Shown here: in pieces, positions 25,818-34,339 of the stretch
Position numbering within the stretch: position 1 is the first letter of the stretch
How the letters are laid out: each line of letters begins with the position of its first letter
Origin: Sphingomonas colocasiae
GTDB lineage: Bacteria; Pseudomonadota; Alphaproteobacteria; Sphingomonadales; Sphingomonadaceae
Length of the DNA stretch: 64,000 nucleotides
NCBI RefSeq assembly: GCF_019880585.1
Contig: NZ_JAINVV010000001.1
Coordinates: 124,001 to 188,000, forward strand
Reading direction: 5' to 3'
The notes under the pieces: model-generated
Databases searched by the model: none
Told to the model about the DNA's origin: nothing
Seen by the model: only the letters and a program-made list of their open reading frames with translations
Made by a program: the position numbers and the translations under genes

Positions 25818-27050
25818 TTAAGCCAGCAATTCCTTGAGCGGCGTGCCGGCGTCCGCGAGTTGTTCGCGCGTCGGCGACAGGCCTTCGAGTACGAACTTGC
25901 GACCCTGGACATAGTCCTTGGTGGCGTTGACGCAGTCGAGCGCGATCACCTTGCCGCCCTTCAGATAGACGACCGAGAACGAGCGGGCGGCGGGATCGCC
26001 GCGCAGGACGAGATCGTCATGATCGGTCGAAAGCCCAACGGTCTGGAGGCGCAGATCATATTGGTTCGACCAGAACCACGGTACCGCATGATAGGGCTGG
26101 GCATCGCCCATGATCGCCTTGGCGACGGTCGCGGCCTGATCATTGGCGTTCTGCACCGATTCGAGCCGGATGCGCTGGCCACCGCAAAAGCCGTTCTCGT
26201 GCGCGGCGCAGTCGCCGATCGCATAGATATCGGGCAGCGAGGTGCGGCAGAGATGATCGACATCGACGCCGTTGCCGCCATTGGCGCCGGCCGCGATCAG
26301 CGGGCCGACCGCGGGGATGATGCCGATGCCGACGATCACCATCTGCGCGGGGATCACCTCGCCGTCCGCCATGCGCACGCCCATGACCCTGCCGTTCTCG
26401 CCCACAAAGCCGTCCAGCCGGGCTTCCAGCCGCACATCGACGCCATGCGCGCGATGTTCTGCCTCATAGAAGCGCGACAGCGGTTCGCCGGCGACGCGCG
26501 CGAGCACGCGCGGCAGTGCTTCGAGCACGGTTACGGTCTTGCCGAACTTGCTGAGCACTGCCGCTGCCTCGAGCCCGATATAGCCGCCGCCGACCACGAC
26601 GACGTCGGTGATCGAATCGAGCGCGGCCATCATCGCGTCGGCGTCCGCGCGGGTGCGCACGACATGGACGCCCGCCAGATCCGATCCCTCGCAAGGCAGC
26701 ATGCGCGGCGTTCCGCCCGTCGCCCAGATCAGCGTGCCGTATCCGATCGTATCGCCGCCCGCGATCGTGACGGTCTTGCCCGCCGGATCGACCTCGGTGA
26801 CGCGCTTGCCCGTCAGCATCTCGACATTGCGGTCCGCCCAGAAGCTCGCCGGACGGATCAGGATGCGTTCGAAGGTCTTTTCGCCCGAGAAATATTCCTT
26901 GGACAGCGGCGGGCGCTCATAGGGGATTTCGGGCTCGTCGCCGACCACCGCGATGCTGCCTTCGAAACCCTGCTGACGAAGCACCACCGCTGCTTGCGCG
27001 CCGCCATGGCCGGCTCCGACAATCAGGACATCATAAGACGACATGGGCAC
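25818..27050 (-). CDS. FAD/NAD-dependent ferredoxin (rubredoxin) reductase-like oxidoreductase
   Basis: 410 residues. Two dinucleotide-binding motifs are present: [20 protein letters not shown] for FAD at the N-terminus and [20 protein letters not shown] for NAD(P)H near residue 150. [23 protein letters not shown] and [11 protein letters not shown] complete the pattern of oxygenase-coupled ferredoxin reductases. The C-terminal reductase domain [15 protein letters not shown] is also typical. It probably passes electrons from NAD(P)H to a [2Fe-2S] ferredoxin serving a P450 or Rieske oxygenase encoded elsewhere. No ferredoxin gene is adjacent. It might in principle serve other oxygenases, but nothing in the sequence links it to them. 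Confidence 0.88.
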   Translation of the reverse strand: MPMSSYDVLIVGAGHGGAQAAVVLRQQGFEGSIAVVGDEPEIPYERPPLSKEYFSGEKTFERILIRPASFWADRNVEMLTGKRVTEVDPAGKTVTIAGGDTIGYGTLIWATGGTPRMLPCEGSDLAGVHVVRTRADADAMMAALDSITDVVVVGGGYIGLEAAAVLSKFGKTVTVLEALPRVLARVAGEPLSRFYEAEHRAHGVDVRLEARLDGFVGENGRVMGVRMADGEVIPAQMVIVGIGIIPAVGPLIAAGANGGNGVDVDHLCRTSLPDIYAIGDCAAHENGFCGGQRIRLESVQNANDQAATVAKAIMGDAQPYHAVPWFWSNQYDLRLQTVGLSTDHDDLVLRGDPAARSFSVVYLKGGKVIALDCVNATKDYVQGRKFVLEGLSPTREQLADAGTPLKELLA

Positions 27051-27076
27051 CCCCGCTTGAAAGATCGTGAGCCTGT

Positions 27077-27201
27077 AGAGCCTGATCGCTTGAGGTGGAA
27101 GCGCTTTGCGCTTCCGCCGATGGCGTGAATCAGGCTCTAATTCAGATTGTCGAGACCAAGATTCACACTTCAGATTGTTTCAATCTGAAGTGATCTTGGT
27201 C
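27077..27201. repeat. Pair of long intergenic palindromes between btuD and the reductase gene
   Basis: Element 1 (27077-27138) has arms AGAGCCTGAT and ATCAGGCTCT around an inner GGAAGCGCTTTGCGCTTCC hairpin. Element 2 (27154-27201) has arms GACCAAGAT and ATCTTGGTC with an inner CACTTCAGATTG/CAATCTGAAGTG stem, only three bases (TCA) breaking the helix. Both could terminate transcription; no coding potential. Confidence 0.7.
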
Positions 27202-27230
27202 TAGCGCTCCGTAACGTAAATTTCGAGCAC

Positions 27231-28019
27231 CTATTCAGCCGAGTTGCGTCTGCCGCAAGTGACGATCTGCATCGGATAGCCCCTGGCTGCCGGCAATATC
27301 TCGACCGAGAGATCGAATATTTCGGCGATGGCAGCGGGGGTGAGCGTGTCGGCGGCCGGGCCATGCGCGACCAGCCGGCCACCGTGAAGCAACGCGATAT
27401 CGTCGGCGATGCGTGCGGCATGGTTGAGATCGTGCAGCACGATCACGACGCCGCAGCCGCGATCGGCGGCGGCGCGGAACCGATCCAATATGTCGATCTG
27501 ATGGGCAGGATCGAGGCTGGCGAGCGGTTCGTCGGCCAACAGCCATTCGGGGCTACCGGCGAGCACGCGCGCGAGCAGCACGCGGGCGCGCTCGCCGCCC
27601 GACAATTCGTTCGCCGGTCGATCGGCGAAGCGTTCGGTGTCGGTCGCCGTCATGGCGTCGGCGATGGCGGCGCGATCGGCTTCGGACGGCGCGGCGAAGG
27701 GAGAGCGCCAGGGATGGCGGCCGAGCGCGATCACATCGCGCGCGTTCAGGCTCCAGACCAGCTCGGCGGATTGCGGCAGATAGCCGATGCGGCGCGCGCG
27801 TTCGCGCAAGGGCAGCGTCCCGATCGGTGCATCGTCGAGCATGATCGCGCCGCTCTCGGGACGCAGCAGCCCGGCGAGGCAGCGCAACAGGCTGGTCTTG
27901 CCCGCGCCGTTGGGGCCGAGCAGCACGGTGATGCGGCCGGGACGCACCGACAGCGAGATTGCGTCGAGCACAAGGCGGCGACCCAGGCTGAGCGAGAGCG
28001 ACCGGGCCGTCAGAGCCAT
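27231..28019 (-). CDS. btuD: Cobalamin ABC transporter ATP-binding protein
   Basis: 262 residues from ATG at 28019; a longer open frame extends upstream in a shadow frame of the permease and is not real. Walker A is LLGPNGAGKTSLLRCLAG, the signature is NELSGGERARVLLARVLAG, Walker B is WLLADEPLASLDPAHQ, and the switch His is in VIVLHDLNHAARIAD. The sequence fits the BtuD/FepC/HmuV class of ATPases. Its start overlaps the permease gene by ten bases, and the upstream cobalamin riboswitch and BtuB support vitamin B12 as substrate. Confidence 0.93.
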   Translation of the reverse strand: MALTARSLSLSLGRRLVLDAISLSVRPGRITVLLGPNGAGKTSLLRCLAGLLRPESGAIMLDDAPIGTLPLRERARRIGYLPQSAELVWSLNARDVIALGRHPWRSPFAAPSEADRAAIADAMTATDTERFADRPANELSGGERARVLLARVLAGSPEWLLADEPLASLDPAHQIDILDRFRAAADRGCGVVIVLHDLNHAARIADDIALLHGGRLVAHGPAADTLTPAAIAEIFDLSVEILPAARGYPMQIVTCGRRNSAE

Positions 28020-28987
28020 GACGACCGCCGCCGCATGTTGACGAGCAATGCGAAGAAGAAGGGGGTGCCGATCAGCGCCATCGCGATGCCCAGCCTGATC
28101 TCGCCGGCGCCGGGCGACAGCCGGACGAGACTGTCGGCGGCGAGGAGGAGCACGGCGCCGCCCAATGCGGACGGGAACAGCAGCGCCGACGGCTTCTGCC
28201 CGACCAGCGGGCGAAGGAGGTGCGGCACGATCAGCCCGACAAAGCCGACGACACCCGAAACCGCGACGCAGGCGCCGACCGCGAGGCCGAGCCCCGCGAC
28301 GATGATCGCCTGCAGCCGTCCCGTCGAGAGACCGAGCGAACGAGCGGCATCCTCGCCAAGACTGAGCAGGTCGAGCGCGGGCGCGGAAAAGCCCAGCAAC
28401 GCCATGCCGGCCAGGATGAGGGGCAGGGCGAGCGCGACATCGTCGAAGCTGCGATCGGTGAGCGCGCCCATCAGCCATGAGATGATTTCGGAGGTGGCGA
28501 AGGGATTGGGCGCGATCGAGATGAGGAAGGCGGTGAGCGAGCCCGACAGGCTGGACAGCACCATGCCCGCCAGGATGAAGGCGATGGCGCTGCCCGATCG
28601 GCCGACAAGCATGGCGAGCAGCAGCACGGCGGAGGCCGCGCCCGTCATCGCGCTGCCGAAGATGACGAAGGGTGACATCGCGAAGCCGAGGAAGATCGCG
28701 CCGACCGCCCCGAGCGCGGCGGTGGAGGCGACGCCGACCAATGTGGGATCGGCGAGCGGATTGCGAAGATAACCCTGGAGCACCGCACCGGACAGGCCCA
28801 GCGCCGCGCCGATCGCCGCCGCGAGGATCGCGCGCGGCAGGCGCAGTTCCAGGATGATCCACCAGCCGGTATCGTCGCCGAACCAAGCCGAGAACGGCAC
28901 CCAGACCTTGCCCGCCATCAGCGACAGGCCGAACATGAGAATGCAGCCGAGCGCAAGGGAGAGCGTGATGCCGAGATTGCGGTTCAC
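28010..28987 (-). CDS. btuC: Cobalamin ABC transporter permease (BtuC/FecCD family)
   Basis: 325 residues from GTG at 28987, with GGGGGAGGG upstream; earlier in-frame ATGs read through repeat DNA. It has about ten helices and the family marks LRLPRAILAAAIGAALGLSGAVLQ, NPLADPTLVGVASTAALGA and GVVGFVGLIVPHLLRPLVG (the EAA-like cytoplasmic loop that contacts the ATPase). It forms the inner-membrane channel for cobalamin delivered by BtuF. It lies between btuF and btuD in the operon and overlaps btuD. Confidence 0.93.
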   Translation of the reverse strand: MNRNLGITLSLALGCILMFGLSLMAGKVWVPFSAWFGDDTGWWIILELRLPRAILAAAIGAALGLSGAVLQGYLRNPLADPTLVGVASTAALGAVGAIFLGFAMSPFVIFGSAMTGAASAVLLLAMLVGRSGSAIAFILAGMVLSSLSGSLTAFLISIAPNPFATSEIISWLMGALTDRSFDDVALALPLILAGMALLGFSAPALDLLSLGEDAARSLGLSTGRLQAIIVAGLGLAVGACVAVSGVVGFVGLIVPHLLRPLVGQKPSALLFPSALGGAVLLLAADSLVRLSPGAGEIRLGIAMALIGTPFFFALLVNMRRRSSWL

Positions 28988-29144
28988 TTTGCCCTCCCCC
29001 TTGATGGGGGAGGGTTGGGTGGGGGTGATGCCGGGCATATGCGTCCAGCGTAGAACATCACCTCCGCTGCGACTAAACTCGCTGCGCTCGTCAAGTCTCG
29101 CGCCTCCCCCATCAAGGGGGAGGATCGTCGTGCTGAAACGCACA
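28988..29144. repeat. Repeat-bearing spacer between btuF and btuC
   Basis: The spacer holds GCCCTCCCCCTTGATGGGGG at 28991-29010 and GCCTCCCCCATCAAGGGGGA at 29102-29121. Both form CTCCCCC/GGGGGAG hairpins and resemble hairpin 1 of the 22981/23131 repeats. The distal hairpin lies just before the btuC ribosome-binding site and may affect its expression. Confidence 0.6.
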
Positions 29145-30047
29145 TCACCCGATCTCCTTGCGGATTTCGGCCAGCCGCCTGAGGGCGGGGATGACGACCG
29201 GGCCCGCGCACCAGGAGAGATGTTCGGGGAAATCGGCTTCGACGGCCTTGCCGATCCGCGCGAAGGCGCGCTCGCGCATCGTCCGCATCCGGCTTTCATC
29301 ATCGCTGCCGCGTGAGGCGGGGGGGACCAGCATCACCTTCGGCGGAGCAGAGACGACCTGATCGAGCGGCAGATAGCCGGTGAAGGCGAGCCCGTAATCG
29401 GCGGCCGCATTGCGGAAGCCGGCATGGCGCATCAGTGAATCGTCGAGCGTGCCGGCACCGGAGACGAGGCCACCGGCATGCCAGAGCAGCGCGGGGACGG
29501 GCGCGGTGCCTGGGGGCGGCAGGGCCGCCGCTGCGGCTGCATCGATCCGCGCGACGAGCGCGCGGCCCCGTGCCGGTTCGCCGATCGCTTCCGCGATCGT
29601 CATCACCTGCGCGCGCACTTCGGAGAGCGTCGCGGGGGTGTCGACCGCCAGGGTCCGGATGCCCGCGCGGGCATAGGCCTTGCGCGATGCGGCCGGCTCG
29701 AACCGGCCGAAAATGACGAGGTCGGGGCGAAGCGTCACCACCTCCTCGGCGGTGCCGGCGGTCGCGCGGAAACGGCGGGCCAGCGCCGGATCGATCGAAC
29801 TCGATCCCGGATCGCGCGAGTAATGGCTGATCGCCGCGATCCGCGCATGCGGCGCGACCTCCATCAAGATGGCGTCCGCGCAGGGATTTGTCGAAACGAT
29901 GCTGGCATGGCGCGCTTCAGGCACGCCGGCAGCCGAACATCCCGCAAGCAGCAGGATGATCGGCCACCAGCGTGTGGGTTTCGATATCCGGAGCGCTTCC
30001 TGGTCGAAAAACCGGTTCCCACTTTTTCGGGAAGCGCTCTGGTCCAT
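29145..30047 (-). CDS. btuF: Cobalamin-binding lipoprotein (BtuF-like)
   Basis: 300 residues with a lipobox (PIILLLAGCSAAG) at about residue 38, so a lipoprotein of the periplasm. The two-lobed helical-backbone binding fold shows as IVSTNPCADAILMEVAPHARIAAIS, VTLRPDLVIFGRFEPAASRKAY and the LLWHAGGLVSGAG segment. The start ATG shares one base with the btuB stop (TGATG). No other ATG, GTG or TTG lies before the signal peptide, so the first 21 residues, encoded by a dispersed repeat, appear to be translated; see findings. It delivers B12 to BtuCD. Confidence 0.88.
   Translation of the reverse strand: MDQSASRKSGNRFFDQEALRISKPTRWWPIILLLAGCSAAGVPEARHASIVSTNPCADAILMEVAPHARIAAISHYSRDPGSSSIDPALARRFRATAGTAEEVVTLRPDLVIFGRFEPAASRKAYARAGIRTLAVDTPATLSEVRAQVMTIAEAIGEPARGRALVARIDAAAAAALPPPGTAPVPALLWHAGGLVSGAGTLDDSLMRHAGFRNAAADYGLAFTGYLPLDQVVSAPPKVMLVPPASRGSDDESRMRTMRERAFARIGKAVEADFPEHLSWCAGPVVIPALRRLAEIRKEIG
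29992..30038. repeat. Dispersed palindromic repeat (copy 2), inside the btuF start
   Basis: Arms AGCGCTTCC and GGGAAGCGCT enclose GAAAAACCGGTTCCCACTTT, the core also seen at 7933-7957. It overlaps the first codons of btuF and encodes SASRKSGNRFFDQEAL on the minus strand. Confidence 0.7.
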
Positions 30048-31948
30048 CAGAATCCCGCCCGCACGCCGATATAAGCGGCGCGGCCGAAGGTGCCGTAGCC
30101 CGAGACGGTCTGATAATTCACGTCGAACAGGTTATCGACGCGACCATAGAGAGTGAAGCGCCCATCGATCGTGTAGGCGGCGCGGATGCCGGTCAGCACG
30201 TAGGAATCGAGCCGCACGCTGTTCGCCGCATTGTCGAAACTGTCGCCGACATGCAGCACGTCCGCCCCCAGGCTCAGCCCTTCCATCGGCGCATAGTCGA
30301 CCGTGGCGGTGACGGTGTGGCGCGGGCGCCTGGCGAGGTCCTTGCCGAAATTGGCGCCGGGCGTGCGGTTTTCCGCATCGGTGAAGCTGTAGGAAGCGGT
30401 GAAATCGAGCGCTTCGACCGGCTTCATCTCAAGCAGGAATTCCAGCCCCTTGGCGCGTGCCCTGGCGATATTGTCATAGGTGCCATAGGGGCGATTGGCG
30501 CAGATGCCCGTCAATGGCGCGGCGCAGGAGATGAAGTCGATCTGGTTGCGCGTGCGGCGCTGGAACAGCGTCACGCCCGCGACGAGCGCGCCGTCGAGCA
30601 AGGTCTGCTGGATGCCGACATCATAGCTCTTCGCCTGTTCGGGCTTGAGCAGCCTGTTGCCGTAACCGGTCAGGCTGGCGTCGAGCTGGAACAGTGTGGG
30701 CGCCTTGAAACCCTCGCCGTAATTGGCGCGCAGCAAGGTGCCGGTGCCCAGCTTCAGCGCGGCATTGGCGCCGATCGTGGTGTGGCCGCCGAACTGTTCG
30801 TGATCGTCGTGGCGCACACCGCCGGTCAAGGTCAGCGCCGCGACCGGCTTGACGACGATCTGGCCGTAGAAACTGTCGATCCCGGTCTTGGCGGCGGTGC
30901 GCGAGAAGCCGTCGTCGGTCAGCAGCTTCGAGGTTTCGGTCTCCGCGCCGAACACGGCGCGGAACATCTCCGAGAGCGCCAGATCACCCTGATATTCGAA
31001 GCGCTCGGTGCGGCCGCGCGCCAGAAAGCTGGGGGCGGGGCCGAAATCGGGATTGAAATTGTCGCGATCGATATCGGCGATGACGAAGGCGAGGCGGTTC
31101 TTCAGCTTGCCGTCGAACAGCCGGGCATTGAGCCCGGCATATCCGTAGATCTCCCGCGCGGTCGAATATTCGTCGGTATCGCCGAACGCATAGGTGGGGG
31201 GCGCGAACCCGTCGAGATCGGTGCGGCTGTCGGCGAAATTGCCGCGCAGGTCGATGTCGAAATCCTCGCCCAGCGCGATGCCGAGCCGGGCATTGGCGTC
31301 ATATTGGCGGAAACCGTCACGCTCGGCGCCGCCGGCGAATTGCGAGACGCCGTCCGTGCGATACCAGTTGCCGCCGATCGATCCGGAAAAGGCGCCGCTG
31401 CTGCCCGAAAGCTGTGCGGTCGCGTTGACGCTGTCATAGGATCCATATTCGGCGCGAGCCCGCGCCTGGAGCCCTTCGGCGGGCCGCGCGGTCATGATGT
31501 TGACGACGCCGCCCAGCGCCTGGCTGCCCCAGGGCACCGAATTGGGGCCGCGAACGACCTCGATCCGATCGAAATTGCCGATCATCAGATGGCCGAAATC
31601 GAAGGCGCCGGACGGGGCGGAGGGATCGCCGGCGCGCACGCCATCGATCAGCACCAAGGTCTGCCCGTCCTCGGCGCCGCGGATGCGCAGCGCGGTGACG
31701 GCGCCGGGGCCGCCGGTGCGCGTCACCGACACGCCGGGCGTGCGCATCAGCAGGTCGGTCGCGACCACCGCCTGGCTGCGCTCGATCGCGGCGCGATCGA
31801 TGATGGTGACGGCCTGGCCGGTCTCGTCCGCATTCTGCGCCGCGCCGATCGCGGTGATGATGATGTCTTCCGGCGCATCGTCGGCGAGCGCCGGCGTGGC
31901 GGCGCCGGCAAAGGCGGCGGCGAGTGCGATGGTCGAAATGGTCTTCAC
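30047..31948 (-). CDS. btuB: TonB-dependent vitamin B12 receptor
   Basis: 633 residues from GTG at 31948 (AAGGGA nine bases upstream); an ATG at 32017 lies in the leader and is rejected. Signal peptide MKTISTIALAAAFAGAATPALA is followed by a TonB box-like EDIIITAIG and a plug with LRIRGAEDGQTLVLIDGVR and IEVVRGPNSVPWGSQALGGVVNI. The barrel ends YIGVRAGF. Size and plug features match BtuB (about 610-640). A cobalamin riboswitch precedes it and the periplasmic and membrane parts of the same uptake system follow. It imports corrinoids across the outer membrane. Confidence 0.95.
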   Translation of the reverse strand: MKTISTIALAAAFAGAATPALADDAPEDIIITAIGAAQNADETGQAVTIIDRAAIERSQAVVATDLLMRTPGVSVTRTGGPGAVTALRIRGAEDGQTLVLIDGVRAGDPSAPSGAFDFGHLMIGNFDRIEVVRGPNSVPWGSQALGGVVNIMTARPAEGLQARARAEYGSYDSVNATAQLSGSSGAFSGSIGGNWYRTDGVSQFAGGAERDGFRQYDANARLGIALGEDFDIDLRGNFADSRTDLDGFAPPTYAFGDTDEYSTAREIYGYAGLNARLFDGKLKNRLAFVIADIDRDNFNPDFGPAPSFLARGRTERFEYQGDLALSEMFRAVFGAETETSKLLTDDGFSRTAAKTGIDSFYGQIVVKPVAALTLTGGVRHDDHEQFGGHTTIGANAALKLGTGTLLRANYGEGFKAPTLFQLDASLTGYGNRLLKPEQAKSYDVGIQQTLLDGALVAGVTLFQRRTRNQIDFISCAAPLTGICANRPYGTYDNIARARAKGLEFLLEMKPVEALDFTASYSFTDAENRTPGANFGKDLARRPRHTVTATVDYAPMEGLSLGADVLHVGDSFDNAANSVRLDSYVLTGIRAAYTIDGRFTLYGRVDNLFDVNYQTVSGYGTFGRAAYIGVRAGF

Positions 31949-32042
31949 GGCAATGTCCCTTCGTTCAACGACGTCACGATGTCGCCAAACGAGGAAGACC
32001 TCGCCCGCCCGGTGCACCCCGCCCGCGTGGAAGAACGACGAT

Positions 32043-32213
32043 GACGGGCAGGTCTCCTGGCTCCCGGGTCAATGCCTGGTCCGCGCCGCCTTCCCGGGAC
32101 AAACCCAGTGGCATATGGCGCGATGGCTCGCCGGTTACAGTAGCGGGGGCTGCCGGGGCTTCGGCCAACCGCCGTACCCCGTTCCCTTTTCATCCCGTCG
32201 CCGGGAACCCGTC
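32043..32213 (-). promoter_or_regulatory. Cobalamin riboswitch controlling btuB-btuF-btuC-btuD
   Basis: On the minus strand, the leader has AGCCCCGGCAGCCCCCGCTA, then the B12-box core CTACTGTAACCGGCGAGCC, GCCACTGGG, GGGAAGGCGG and the 3' pairing CCGGGAGCCAGGAGACCTGCC. The 5' GACGGG (32208-32213) closes P1 with CCCGTC (32043-32048). All these are AdoCbl-riboswitch landmarks. B12 binding should reduce expression of the uptake genes. It ends about 95 bases before the GTG of btuB. Confidence 0.95.
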
Positions 32214-32389
32214 ATGGGCGGGCGTTTAGCGGTGATTAGCACGAATGCAAGATGATCGTGTTAAAGCCATCTTCGTCAGGCGTTCCGGGGGCAGGCGGCA
32301 ATGGCGAAACCTTGGCTTTTTGGATGTGATCGGCGATGTAATGGCGCGCGTGGCTCCGTCCGATCGCGCGGAAGCAAGGTTCGGCTATA

Positions 32390-34339
32390 ATGCGTCAATT
32401 GATCTCGGATTGCTTTGAGGGCGTTGTCGCGTTCCTGCCCAGGCTGCTCGGCCTCGGCCGTGGCGCGAAGCGCGGCATCGTCATCCTTTGCGACGCGATG
32501 CTTTGCCTGATTGCGGTCTGGCTGGCATTCTCCCTTCGCCTTGGCGAGTTTTACGGGGTGTTCCGCGACTATGGGCCGGGGATGCTCCTGGTCGGCGCTG
32601 TCTGCATCTGCCTGTGGCTGCCCATCTTCTACAGAAACGGTACATATCGGGCGATTTTCCGCTATGCTGGCTCCGGCACGATCGTAAATCTGGCGGTGTC
32701 CTGCATCGCCATGATGGTGCCGATGGTGATCGGCTTCATGATGGCCGGGATCGTGGGCGTTCCGCGGACCGTGGCGGTTCTCCAGCCGCTGATCTTCTTC
32801 CTGTTGCTGGCGTTGAGCCGCATCGTCGCGCGCTATGTGCTGGTCGATCTGCTCAACCAGCGCAGCTATGCTGGCGCGTCGCGTCGTATCTTGGTCTACG
32901 GCGCCGGTCATGCCGGCCAGCAGCTTGCCAGCTCCATGCGGCTCGAACCGAGCATGACGCTGATCGCCTTTGTCGACGACGATTCCCGTCTGGGCGGGCA
33001 AAGGCTCGATCGCGTGCCGGTGCATCATTCGAGTCGGCTCGACACGCTGATCGCCGATTTCGAGGTGACGGACCTGTTCCTAGCGCTGCCCAATATCGAT
33101 CGGGTTCGGCGGCGCGCCATCATCGATGCGCTCGAACCCTTTCATGTCCGCGTCCGCACCTTGCCGGCGATGCGGGAGATCGTCGACGATCAGGTCTCGA
33201 TCGAATCGCTGCGCGAGATCGATATCGAGGATCTGCTGGGGCGCGAGCCGGTCAGCCCCAATCAGTTGCTGCTGAGCCGCACGATCCTAGGCAAGACCGT
33301 CATGGTCACGGGCGCGGGCGGGTCGATCGGCAGCGAATTGTGTCGGCAGATCGTCCGGCTCAGGCCCCAGGCGCTCATCCTCGTCGAAATGAGCGAGTTC
33401 GCGCTGTTCACGATCGACGACGAACTCAGGCGTATCGCCGCGTCGGAGGGCGTCGACGCGCAGATCCTCCCCCATCTGGTGAATGTAGTCGACAAGAGCC
33501 AGATCGATAGCTGCATGGCCCGCTGTGAACCGCAAACGGTGTTTCACGCCGCGGCCTACAAACATGTCCCGCTCGTCGAAGCGAATGTGATTGCAGGCTC
33601 GCGCAACAATATCCTGGGCACGCTGAACACCGCCATGGCCGCCGAAGCCGCCGGCGTGAGCCACTTCATCCTGGTGAGCACAGACAAGGCGGTGCGGCCG
33701 ACCAATATCATGGGCGCGACCAAGCGGGTGTGCGAACTTGTCCTCCAGGCGCTGGCCGCGCGCGGTTCCAGGACGATCTTCTCGATGGTCCGTTTCGGCA
33801 ATGTCCTGGGATCGAGCGGATCGGTGGTCCCCTTGTTCCGGCGCCAGATCAGGGAGGGTGGACCCGTCACCCTGACCGACAGACGCATAACCCGGTATTT
33901 CATGACCATCCCCGAGGCGTCGCAGCTCGTCATCCAGGCCGGCGCGATGGCCGAGGGCGGCGAGGTCTATGTGCTCGACATGGGCAGCGCGGTGCCGATC
34001 GCCGAACTGGCGCGGACGATGATCAAGCTGTCCGGCATGTCGGTGCGCGACGAAAGCCATCCCAATGGCGATATCGAGATCGTCGAAGTCGGGCTGAGGC
34101 CGGGGGAAAAGCTGTTCGAGGAGCTACTGATCGGCGATGGTCAGCAACCAACGCGCCACGACCGCATCTTCCGGGCGCGCGAAGCCCATCGCGGCCAGGC
34201 CGAGATGGAGGACGCGCTGAACCGGCTGCGCATGGCCGCGGATCACGGCGATGAGGATGCGGTCAAAGCGATCATCCGGTCACTGGTGCCCGAATATCGG
34301 AATGTCGACGCGATATCGCTGGATGCGTCAGCGGGGTAG
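32390..34339 (+). CDS. Membrane-anchored nucleotide-sugar 4,6-dehydratase (WbpM/CapD/FlaA1 family)
   Basis: 649 residues. Four transmembrane helices occupy residues about 25-145, then a small Rossmann-like domain (RILVYGAGHAGQQLAS), then the catalytic SDR domain from about 300 with MVTGAGGSIGSELCRQ (NAD-binding), FHAAAYKHVPLVE, and the catalytic LVSTDKAVRPTNIMGATKR. The usual Tyr of the YxxxK motif is replaced by Met, as in the WbpM class. It should convert UDP-GlcNAc to UDP-4-keto-6-deoxy-GlcNAc in surface polysaccharide synthesis. It opens the polysaccharide locus and overlaps the end of the next gene by 12 bases. Confidence 0.9.
   Translation: MRQLISDCFEGVVAFLPRLLGLGRGAKRGIVILCDAMLCLIAVWLAFSLRLGEFYGVFRDYGPGMLLVGAVCICLWLPIFYRNGTYRAIFRYAGSGTIVNLAVSCIAMMVPMVIGFMMAGIVGVPRTVAVLQPLIFFLLLALSRIVARYVLVDLLNQRSYAGASRRILVYGAGHAGQQLASSMRLEPSMTLIAFVDDDSRLGGQRLDRVPVHHSSRLDTLIADFEVTDLFLALPNIDRVRRRAIIDALEPFHVRVRTLPAMREIVDDQVSIESLREIDIEDLLGREPVSPNQLLLSRTILGKTVMVTGAGGSIGSELCRQIVRLRPQALILVEMSEFALFTIDDELRRIAASEGVDAQILPHLVNVVDKSQIDSCMARCEPQTVFHAAAYKHVPLVEANVIAGSRNNILGTLNTAMAAEAAGVSHFILVSTDKAVRPTNIMGATKRVCELVLQALAARGSRTIFSMVRFGNVLGSSGSVVPLFRRQIREGGPVTLTDRRITRYFMTIPEASQLVIQAGAMAEGGEVYVLDMGSAVPIAELARTMIKLSGMSVRDESHPNGDIEIVEVGLRPGEKLFEELLIGDGQQPTRHDRIFRAREAHRGQAEMEDALNRLRMAADHGDEDAVKAIIRSLVPEYRNVDAISLDASAG

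Noticed and set aside
27231-28886. 551-residue fusion of an unknown domain with the BtuD ATPase
   Set aside because: The first 290 codons run in a shadow frame of btuC. The ATPase has its own ATG at 28019 at the end of btuC.
29972-32044. Plus-strand open frame of 690 codons
   Set aside because: It lies antisense to btuB, which has a signal peptide, plug, barrel and an upstream riboswitch.
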